Part shown: positions 1-6,772 of the stretch, piece by piece
How positions within the stretch are numbered: position 1 is the stretch's first letter
How the letters are laid out: each line of letters starts with the position of its first letter
NCBI GenBank assembly: GCA_025757985.1
Contig: CP107210.1
Span: forward strand, 1,302,001 to 1,366,000
From: Oscillospiraceae bacterium
GTDB taxonomy: Bacteria > Bacillota > Clostridia > Oscillospirales > Ruminococcaceae
Length of the DNA: 64,000 nt
Direction: 5' to 3'
Made by a program: the position numbers and the translations under genes
The notes under the pieces: generated by a model
What the model was told of the DNA's origin: nothing
Seen by the model: only the letters and a program-made list of their open reading frames with translations
The model's database searches: none

Positions 1-31
1 AAACGGTTGGGGGCGTTATTTTTGTAGAGAT

Positions 32-118
32 GTAGGGGCCAGGCATGCCTGGCCCGGTCGTGCAAGGCAGACGAGCAGTTATGGCAGAGTTGCAGGCCGG
101 GCATGCCCGGCCCCTACA
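32..118. repeat. Family A palindromic element (GTAGGGG...CCCCTAC)
   Basis: Two short GC-rich palindromes (ggccaggcatgcctggcc and ggccgggcatgcccggcc) are bounded by outward gtagggg/cccctac ends. The element ends two bases before the HAD hydrolase stop codon. The same ends recur at least ten more times in this window, so this is a dispersed intergenic repeat. Bases 1-31 hold nothing recognisable. Confidence 0.8.
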
Positions 119-119
119 A

Positions 120-902
120 TCAAATCAGATGGAAATGCCCCAACGCCTTCGCCAGACCGTCTTTCATAATATCATCCGTGACATAATCGGCGGCGGCCTT
201 GACCTCCTCGCAGGCGTTGCCCATCGCTACGCCGATGCCTGCGTATTCCAGCATCGTCACATCGTTGCCGCCGTCACCGAAGGCGATGCACTGCTCCCGC
301 GTCAGCCCAAGATGTGCCAGCGTGTGGGCCAGGCCGTTAGGCTTGCCGCCGCCCTCGGGTAGGATATCGCAAAAATCATCCTCCCAGCGCACAGCCAGGC
401 AGCCGGGGCAGCGGCGCAGGAACTCGGCCTCCTTCTCCGGCGGCAGGAACGCGCTGAGCTGGTAAATATCCTCGTGCTGGATCAGCGCGGCAACATCCCC
501 GGCCCCCAGCTCCAGCTTTTTGGCAAAGTCGCGGCTCCAATCGTTGATAAGGTTGAACCGGCAGAAGTCCTTGCCTACAAAACCGACGGACAGCTGTTCT
601 TTTTCAATGTACGGCAGCAGCGTTTGCAGCGATGCCGCCGGGATATACTTGCTGTACAGCAGCTCGCCATCGGCCAGGTAGCAGTACTGGCCGTTCATCG
701 TGACATAGCCGTCAAAGGGGGTGCCGTCCAGCGCGTGCAGGTACGGCAGATGTACCGGCGGGCGGCCGGTAGCAATAAACGTTTTGACGCCGTTTTTGCG
801 CAGCCGGGCCAGCGCGTCCACCGTTGAGGCGGGCAGGTGCTTGGCCTCAAAAGGCAGCAGTGTACCGTCAATGTCAAAAAAGGCAATCTTGATGTCAGCC
901 AT
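120..902 (-). CDS. Cof-type HAD-superfamily phosphatase
   Basis: This 260-residue cytoplasmic protein carries the HAD nucleophile motif DIDGTLL at residues 10-16 and the C-terminal acidic motif GDGGNDVTML near residue 210. That arrangement, with a large cap between them, is typical of Cof/YidA-like (class IIB) sugar-phosphate or nucleotide phosphatases. The substrate cannot be read from sequence. An AAGAGG ribosome site precedes the ATG. It lies 10 bp downstream of gpsA and probably shares its transcript. It ends against a family A repeat. Function class is secure; specificity is unknown. Confidence 0.9.
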   Translation of the reverse strand: MADIKIAFFDIDGTLLPFEAKHLPASTVDALARLRKNGVKTFIATGRPPVHLPYLHALDGTPFDGYVTMNGQYCYLADGELLYSKYIPAASLQTLLPYIEKEQLSVGFVGKDFCRFNLINDWSRDFAKKLELGAGDVAALIQHEDIYQLSAFLPPEKEAEFLRRCPGCLAVRWEDDFCDILPEGGGKPNGLAHTLAHLGLTREQCIAFGDGGNDVTMLEYAGIGVAMGNACEEVKAAADYVTDDIMKDGLAKALGHFHLI

Positions 903-912
903 GCAGTACCTC

Positions 913-1911
913 TTACTCCCGTTTCAGGCTGCGGCCCATCAGGGACATCAGGGCGCTGCGGGCCTTAAGCTTGCCATCAAGGATGGCCTCCACAGCCTGC
1001 ACGATGGGCATTTCGACTTTGTACTTTTTGGCAAGGTGGCAGGCGGCGGGCAGCGCGTTGATGCCCTCGACCACCTGCCCGACCTCGGTCTTGGCCTGCT
1101 CCACGGATTTGCCGCGGCCGATGAGCATACCGGCATGCAGGTTGCGGCTGTGCATGCTGGTGCAGGTGACGATCAGATCGCCCATGCCGGACAGGCCCGC
1201 AAAGGTCTCGGGCTTGCAGCCCATGGCGGCCCCGAGGCGGGCCAGTTCGGCGTTGCCGCGGGTGATAAGGGCGGCCTTGGCGTTGTCACCGTAGCCAAGG
1301 CCGAGGGCAATACCCACGGCCAGTGCGATGACATTCTTGATCGCGCCGCCCAGCTCGGTACCGCGGCGGTCATCGTTGGTATAGACGCGGAAGGTCGGCG
1401 TGTTGAAGATTTTCTGGACGGTCTTGGCGGCCTCCTCCTCTGCGCAGGCGGCCACGATGGCGGTGGGCATATCGCGGGCAACCTCCTCGGCATGGGTGGG
1501 GCCGGACAGCGCCACGACCCGCGCCTTGCGGCCGGCCTTGGCAAGCTCATCCTCAATGATCTCGCTCATCGTCATCAGGGTCTTGTCCTCAACGCCCTTG
1601 GCCACATCCACGATCAGCTGGCCATCGGGGATGTGCGGCGCAGCCTTTTTGGCGGTGGCGCGCACAAAGGGGGACGGCACGGCAAACAGCAGAACATCGC
1701 GGCCGGCGCAGGCCTCGGCAATGTCGGCGGTATAGTGCATTGCGGCAGGCAGCTCCATGCCGGGCAGGTTGGGGTGGCGGTGGGTGGTACTGAGGGCTTT
1801 CAGCTCGGCGGGGATGGCGCTCCATACCGTGACATCCTTGCCATGGACGGCCAGCAGACGCGCGAGCGCGATGCCCCAGGTGCCTGCACCGAATACTGCG
1901 ATTTTTGTCAT
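913..1911 (-). CDS. gpsA: NAD(P)H-dependent glycerol-3-phosphate dehydrogenase
   Basis: GpsA reduces dihydroxyacetone phosphate to sn-glycerol-3-phosphate, the backbone for phospholipid synthesis. At 332 residues it has the usual length. The N-terminal dinucleotide-binding motif GAGTWGIALA (about residues 8-17) and the conserved block ELGGAIKNVIALAVG followed by GLGYGDNAKAALITRG contain the catalytic lysines and substrate-binding loop. An AAGGAG site lies 10 nt before the ATG. The common Firmicute partner plsY is not adjacent. The HAD phosphatase follows directly. Confidence 0.96.
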   Translation of the reverse strand: MTKIAVFGAGTWGIALARLLAVHGKDVTVWSAIPAELKALSTTHRHPNLPGMELPAAMHYTADIAEACAGRDVLLFAVPSPFVRATAKKAAPHIPDGQLIVDVAKGVEDKTLMTMSEIIEDELAKAGRKARVVALSGPTHAEEVARDMPTAIVAACAEEEAAKTVQKIFNTPTFRVYTNDDRRGTELGGAIKNVIALAVGIALGLGYGDNAKAALITRGNAELARLGAAMGCKPETFAGLSGMGDLIVTCTSMHSRNLHAGMLIGRGKSVEQAKTEVGQVVEGINALPAACHLAKKYKVEMPIVQAVEAILDGKLKARSALMSLMGRSLKRE

Positions 1912-1954
1912 GGGAATAGTTCTCCTTGTTTGATGAAGTTGGCCGTGCCGCCTG

Positions 1955-2041
1955 ATAGGAGCCGGACATGTCCGGGCCTCAGCGTGAAAGGCAGAAGTAT
2001 GCCCACGGGAAGGCCGAGGGCGAGGCGTGCCTCGCCCCTAC
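1955..2041. repeat. Family A palindromic element
   Basis: The element contains palindromes gccggacatgtccggg and ggcgaggcgtgcctcgcc and ends in cccctac. Its right end supplies the TAG stop codon of the metallophosphoesterase at 2038-2040. It fills most of the gap before gpsA. Confidence 0.75.
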
Positions 2042-2691
2042 AGGGCACTCCGTCCCAGCAGCGAAGCAAACAGACGATGGCGGGGCTTGACGGCGGGCGG
2101 CTCGGCATCAAGATAGACGCGCTCATAGCAGTTCACGATGCGGGTCGTGCCGTACTGCTGCTCACGCGGGATGGAAGCGCCGTAGCTCAGGTGGATATGT
2201 CCGTGCAGCATCAGCTGCGGGTGGTAGCGGTCCAGCAGGACCGAAAACGCAGTAAACCCACGGTGCGGCAAATCGGTCAGATCGCCGTAGCCGTGCATCG
2301 GCGCATGGGTCACAAGAATATCAAGCCCGCCGTGGCGGTCGATCTTGCCGCGCAGGCGGTTGACCCGCTTTTTCATCTCGGCCTCGGTAAACTGCCAGGC
2401 ACCGGTGCGGTAGCGGCAGCCGCCGCCCAGCCCGGCGATGCGCAGCCCGTTGTGAACATAGACATCATCATCAATGCAGATGACGCCCTGCGGCGGGCGC
2501 AGGTCATAGCTTTCATCATGGTTGCCGTGGACATACAGCACCGGCATGGGGGCCATCGTTGCCAGATATTCCAGATAATGGCGGTTCAGATCACCGCAGG
2601 CGATGATCAGATCAACGCCCGCGAGCTTGTCCGGTGTGAAATAGTCCCACAGGGCTTTGCACTCCTCATCGGCGATGGCTAAGATCCTCAC
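2038..2691 (-). CDS. Calcineurin-like metallophosphoesterase
   Basis: This 217-residue protein has the metal-binding blocks of the family in order: GDLN (near residue 33), GNHDE (near 57), VTHAP (near 110) and LHGHIH (near 141). The first block, normally DxH, reads IADEE, so the usual first histidine is replaced by glutamate. The start is GTG, overlapping the stop of the upstream fusion gene as GTGA, with AAGGAGG 7 nt upstream, which implies translational coupling. The stop codon TAG lies inside a family A repeat. The substrate is unknown; cyclic nucleotide or phosphoprotein phosphatase activities are both seen in relatives. Confidence 0.85.
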   Translation of the reverse strand: MRILAIADEECKALWDYFTPDKLAGVDLIIACGDLNRHYLEYLATMAPMPVLYVHGNHDESYDLRPPQGVICIDDDVYVHNGLRIAGLGGGCRYRTGAWQFTEAEMKKRVNRLRGKIDRHGGLDILVTHAPMHGYGDLTDLPHRGFTAFSVLLDRYHPQLMLHGHIHLSYGASIPREQQYGTTRIVNCYERVYLDAEPPAVKPRHRLFASLLGRSAL

Positions 2692-4655
2692 AGCTCGGCC
2701 TCCTTCTCAACGGGGAGAAGGTCGCGGTGAATGCCCTGCATCCGGTACATCGGCTTCGATACCTCGGCCAGCTCGTCATATTCGGGGATGTGCCCGTCCA
2801 CGGCATCGCAGAGATAGTCCATGTGGGCGATCTGCTCAAGGTCAAGGCCGTGGCGGCCGCTGTTCTTGACGCTGCCGTCCTGTGCTGTGATGCGGCAGTG
2901 GAACGGGTCGATCATGCCGGAGGTCACGCCGTTGCGCAGGATCTGCGCCAGATGGGTGACATCGGGCGGCAGCTCACGGCTGAGCAGTACATCCATGACG
3001 CCGCTGTTCATGCCCCACCAGTAGTTGACGGCGCGGCCGTCGGTGCCGGACTTATCCCGCACCCAGCCGCCGTTCAGAACGGTGCGGATGACATTTTCAT
3101 AGAACTGGCCCCAATGCCAGAACGGGGTGGCCAGATCCTGCAGCACGCCGCCGGGCCCGACCAAAAAGGTGCCGAACTCCCGCTGGGGGCGGTTGGGTGT
3201 CGGTGCATCGCGGCCCGAGATGACGGAGATTCCCTTCTGGGTGAAGGTATGCAGCGGGTCGGTCTGGTCGGGCAGGCAGGTCCACAGCAGTTCGATCCGG
3301 GCGCGGGGGTTTGCCATGCGTGCCCCCAACGCAAAGGCGTTGATGTTGGCGGGCATGCCGTAGCTCGGATAGTCCGCCACATAGCCGATGCGGTCCCCCG
3401 CTGCCATGGCACCGGCGATGGCGCCGGTGATGAACTTGGCCTCGTATACGCGGGTGTAGTAGGTGCGGATGCTCGCGTAGGGCATCTCCATCGAGCAGTT
3501 CAGAATCCGCACCTGCGGGTGCTTGACGGCGGCGCGTAAGGACGCGCCCACCAGCTTGGGGCTGGTGGTAAAGACAACATCGGCCCCATCGGTGATGGCC
3601 TGCTCGACCAGTGCATCGGCATTCTCGCCGGGGACGGCGTTGAAGTAGGCAACCGTCTCGACCTGCCCCTCAAACACGGTGTCCAGCTGGGTGCGGCCGA
3701 ACTCATGCTGGCTCGTCCAAGAGCTGGTCCCCGGGGTGCGCTCATGCACAAAGGCAACCTTCAGGTGGCTGGGGGCGGTGCGCTTGCCGGGCAGGATGCG
3801 ATCCAGCAGGCCGGCCTGCTTCGGCTCGGCGGGCTTGTCGCTGACCTGCACGGGGTCACCCTTCTGCAGGGCCAGCACATCGTCCCACAGGGCATCCAGT
3901 TTTTCGCTCAGCTCGCTCGGGCTGGAATCGGCCAGCTCCTTCATGGTGTAGACGCGCAGCAAAAGCAGCAGCACATCACCCGCCGTGACGCTGAGTTTGG
4001 CACCGCGGTGGGCCAGAAACGCCTTCTCGACCCAGTTGTAGAGCGACATGATCTCGACGCGGTCCTCATCGCTCCACTTTTCATCAGGTCCCTTGCCGAG
4101 AATCTTCTGCAGGCGGGCATAGCTGCCGGGCTTGGTAAAGGTCAGCAGATAGGTCTGGGTGATGGGATAATAGTGCATGAACTCGTAGTACATCTGGACG
4201 GTGGGGTCCTCGCTGTACTGCGGCACGATGCGGATGACATTGCCCAGAATGCTGGTCGCGTCAAAGTATTTCAGCACACTGACGCGCTTGTTGCCCTCCT
4301 GCACATAGAAGCGGCCCATATACTCATAACAGCGGATGGGGTCGCGGATGCCCTCTTCCAGATGAGACAGGCAGAGGTTGACCCACTTACTGGCAAACTC
4401 GGTCTTGAGGTCCAGCAGCGGCATAAAGTTGGATGCGAACGCTGCGGTGCGGCCAGTCGTTTTGGTGCCCACCAGCAGATTCAGCGGGATATCCACCTGG
4501 CCGAGGGGAATTTGATTTTCCACCGGGACATTTTGCAGGATATCGTCCAGTACAGGCAGAAACGGCGATTGCCCGGCAAGCATTTTCTCCCGGTAATCGC
4601 GCAGTGCCAGCTTTTGGGCTTTCAGGTACAGTTCATTTCCCTCGTTGCGGTTCAC
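2688..4655 (-). CDS. Cytoplasmic ParB-like / BMP-type periplasmic-binding-protein fusion
   Basis: The protein has 655 residues with a GTG start preceded by GAGGAGG. The first 130 residues resemble a ParB/sulfiredoxin-like fold, ending in the signature-like YVQEGNKRVSVLKYF at residues 118-132. A helical linker follows. From about residue 298 (LKVAFVHERTP) the sequence matches the BMP/PnrA family of type-1 substrate-binding proteins, with the phrase AKFITGAIAGAMAAGDRIGYV. BMP proteins are normally lipoproteins that bind nucleosides. Here there is no signal peptide or lipobox, so the protein should stay in the cytoplasm. It is translationally coupled to the metallophosphoesterase. A ligand-sensing role is inference. 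Confidence 0.75.
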   Translation of the reverse strand: MNRNEGNELYLKAQKLALRDYREKMLAGQSPFLPVLDDILQNVPVENQIPLGQVDIPLNLLVGTKTTGRTAAFASNFMPLLDLKTEFASKWVNLCLSHLEEGIRDPIRCYEYMGRFYVQEGNKRVSVLKYFDATSILGNVIRIVPQYSEDPTVQMYYEFMHYYPITQTYLLTFTKPGSYARLQKILGKGPDEKWSDEDRVEIMSLYNWVEKAFLAHRGAKLSVTAGDVLLLLLRVYTMKELADSSPSELSEKLDALWDDVLALQKGDPVQVSDKPAEPKQAGLLDRILPGKRTAPSHLKVAFVHERTPGTSSWTSQHEFGRTQLDTVFEGQVETVAYFNAVPGENADALVEQAITDGADVVFTTSPKLVGASLRAAVKHPQVRILNCSMEMPYASIRTYYTRVYEAKFITGAIAGAMAAGDRIGYVADYPSYGMPANINAFALGARMANPRARIELLWTCLPDQTDPLHTFTQKGISVISGRDAPTPNRPQREFGTFLVGPGGVLQDLATPFWHWGQFYENVIRTVLNGGWVRDKSGTDGRAVNYWWGMNSGVMDVLLSRELPPDVTHLAQILRNGVTSGMIDPFHCRITAQDGSVKNSGRHGLDLEQIAHMDYLCDAVDGHIPEYDELAEVSKPMYRMQGIHRDLLPVEKEAEL

Positions 4656-4697
4656 AGCCGGTCGCCTCCTCGATTCTTATACAACAGATACAAAATT

Positions 4698-4726
4698 ATT
4701 ATAACACATATGTGCGGAATATACAA
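4698..4726 (-). promoter_or_regulatory. Sigma-A promoter with palindrome in the spacer
   Basis: Reading the minus strand, TTGTAT (4721-4726) and TATAAT (4698-4703) are separated by exactly 17 bp. The perfect palindrome CACATATGTG (4705-4714) lies inside the spacer, a classic repressor position. It drives the ParB-like/BMP fusion gene and the coupled phosphoesterase. Confidence 0.75.
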
Positions 4727-4738
4727 AGATTTTTGCAA

Positions 4739-6034
4739 TTACCCTGTATGCACTGCCTTCGGGTACACCTTATACATTCGGTCATTGTCGTAGTGCTCGT
4801 CTAAATAAGTTTCGATGCTGTTCGCGGCGGGAACGCCGTTCAGGCGGTCGTTGTAGCGCACCAGCGCAGCCGAGCTGACGAGCATATCCGCAGCCATGAA
4901 CACGCAGAGCGCCCAGGTCAGCACCGTGCCGAAGCGGCGGGGCAGCTTTTCGATGGCGGCAGAAATCGGCGGGTACAGCACTTTGAACCACGCCACCGCC
5001 GCAAAGCCCCAGAAGAAGCAGTAGAGAAGATTGATACGGCCGCCCAGATTGAACGGGATGGCGCTGTAGTCCCAGAACACCGCGCCGAAAACGACCTCGG
5101 TAAAGACGCTGCACAGATACTCATACGCACCGCCCAGCAGTGTGCCGGTCACGAAAAGCCAGCTGGCAGGCTTGTCCTTGTAACGGTAGAGCAGCTGGGT
5201 GACCAGTGCGATGGCAAGGCCCCATACGATGGAGAAGGGACCCCACACAACGCTGGAACGGCTCATCCACTCGCCGCCGGTGACGCGGCAGAAGATCGTC
5301 TCGGTGATGTCGCCGAGGAACGCGCCGATGAAGAACAGTAAAATAATTTTATACGGGCTGCACCCGGCGGCAAACGTGTCGGTCTGCTGCCGTTTGGGGC
5401 GCACAAAGGTCAGTGCGGGATGGGCCTTCGCCATACGGCGCTCGACGTGGTCGAGAATCCACATGCCGCCGCGGACGGTCAGGTTTGCCAGACGGTTTTC
5501 AACAGCCGCGGCGGCGGGCCAGCGGTAGCGCAGACCGGCCATGGCCAGCAGCGTGCCGACCAGATCGACGCAGAACACGACGAGCGCGGCCAGCAGCACA
5601 ACAACCCAGATGCCGCGCGGCACAAGGCTGTACAGCGCCAGCAGCAGCGGGTTGCCCCACTTGAGCATGATGACGCCCAGCACGCCCCATGTGACGGATG
5701 CGCCCAAACAAATGTAACCGTCCAGATTGAAGGGCTGGGTGCTGTAATCCCACCAGCGGGTGTGGGAGGTGTATTCAAGGATGTGGCCGCCGATCCACTC
5801 AATGACGGTGGCGTAGACGGCGCTGAACACAAAGAGGAAGAACCAGCCGTCCCGGATGTCGCGCAGCGCAAAGGTGATGACCAGCGCGCCGATGCCGTAC
5901 AGGATGCAGAGCGGGCCGCTCAGCACGCCGCGGTCCTGATATTTGCGGTGCACGACGGCGGTAAAGAGGACTTCCCCCACCCAGCCGAGGAACGAGTAGG
6001 CGAAGAAGAGAAAAACAATTTGATAGAAGGTCAT
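4739..6034 (-). CDS. Putative ABC-transporter type IV (CmpB family) membrane protein, two-domain
   Basis: This 431-residue polytopic membrane protein has two copies of the CmpB-type block: FFAYSFLGWVGEVLFTAVV at residues 8-26 and FFIGAFLGDITETIFCRVTG near residue 235. Each is followed by a glycine-rich GPxxIxxG segment and several hydrophobic helices. Family members are annotated as putative ABC permeases, but no ATPase is adjacent and the function is not established. An AAAGGAG site 6 nt before the ATG fixes the start. It is upstream of, and on the same strand as, the fusion gene, which nevertheless has its own promoter. Confidence 0.75.
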   Translation of the reverse strand: MTFYQIVFLFFAYSFLGWVGEVLFTAVVHRKYQDRGVLSGPLCILYGIGALVITFALRDIRDGWFFLFVFSAVYATVIEWIGGHILEYTSHTRWWDYSTQPFNLDGYICLGASVTWGVLGVIMLKWGNPLLLALYSLVPRGIWVVVLLAALVVFCVDLVGTLLAMAGLRYRWPAAAAVENRLANLTVRGGMWILDHVERRMAKAHPALTFVRPKRQQTDTFAAGCSPYKIILLFFIGAFLGDITETIFCRVTGGEWMSRSSVVWGPFSIVWGLAIALVTQLLYRYKDKPASWLFVTGTLLGGAYEYLCSVFTEVVFGAVFWDYSAIPFNLGGRINLLYCFFWGFAAVAWFKVLYPPISAAIEKLPRRFGTVLTWALCVFMAADMLVSSAALVRYNDRLNGVPAANSIETYLDEHYDNDRMYKVYPKAVHTG

Positions 6035-6056
6035 AGGGGGCTCCTTTCATAACACG

Positions 6057-6141
6057 GTAGGGGCCGGACATGTCCGGCCCGCAGCATAAAATTTACAGCA
6101 CAACAGTGGGAGGTGCAGGGCCGGGCATGCCCGGCCCCTAC
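6057..6141. repeat. Family A palindromic element
   Basis: Palindromes ggccggacatgtccggcc and ggccgggcatgcccggcc are flanked by gtagggg and cccctac. The right end provides the TAG stop of queH at 6138-6140. Confidence 0.8.
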
Positions 6142-6758
6142 TTTGCAGTGGCTTCCCTCTCCCGCTTGCTGAACACGCACCCGCAGTAATCCTGCCGGTA
6201 CAGGCCGTACTCGGCGCTCAACTGTAAGCTGCGCTTGTAGCCGTCCTTTTTGCGGAACTCACTGGGCAGGAACGGCACGCCGTACTGCCTGCCCAGCTCG
6301 GTGCCAAGCTCGTTCAGCCGCACGGGGTCCTTCATCGGGGAGATCGAGAGCGTTGTGCAGTACCAGTCAAAGCCGTGCGCGGCAGCATAGCGGGCGGCCT
6401 GCTCCAGCCGCAGCCGGTAACAAACGGTGCAGCGTGCGCCCTTTTCCGGCTCATTTTCCAGCCCCTTGACGGCGGTGTAAAACTCCTGCGGGTCGTAGGG
6501 CAGCTCAATGACGGGATAGTGATACCCCGCCTGCTCGACAAAGCGCTCCAGCTCGGCCTCGCGGCGGTGATACTCCTGCGGCGGGTAGATGTTGGGGTTG
6601 TAGTACAGGACGGTGATGTCGAAATGGGCAGCCAGCCGCTCAAGCGTAGCGCTTGAGCAGGGCGCGCAGCAGGCATGCAGCAGCAGCCGCGGCCGCGTGC
6701 CATCCAGCGTGCGCAGGACCTTTTCCATCTCCAGCTGATAATTGATGCGATTGGGCAT
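6138..6758 (-). CDS. queH: Epoxyqueuosine reductase QueH
   Basis: QueH reduces epoxyqueuosine to queuosine in the tRNA wobble position and replaces the cobalamin-dependent QueG in many Firmicutes. This 206-residue protein has the diagnostic cysteines: LLHACCAPC (C30, C31, C34), CTVC near residue 113 and YCGC near the C terminus, which together ligate iron-sulfur and metal centres. The region SPMKDPVRLNELG is also typical. No queuosine biosynthesis genes are adjacent. The stop codon TAG falls in the edge of a family A repeat. Confidence 0.92.
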   Translation of the reverse strand: MPNRINYQLEMEKVLRTLDGTRPRLLLHACCAPCSSATLERLAAHFDITVLYYNPNIYPPQEYHRREAELERFVEQAGYHYPVIELPYDPQEFYTAVKGLENEPEKGARCTVCYRLRLEQAARYAAAHGFDWYCTTLSISPMKDPVRLNELGTELGRQYGVPFLPSEFRKKDGYKRSLQLSAEYGLYRQDYCGCVFSKREREATAK

Positions 6759-6772
6759 AGGTGAAACCTCGT

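Noticed and set aside
721..2682. Long plus-strand open frame antisense to gpsA and the phosphoesterase
   Set aside because: It is a by-product of GC-rich codons on the opposite strand: no family resemblance, no ribosome site, and similar frames oppose most genes here (for example 18657-20825 and 51086-53983).
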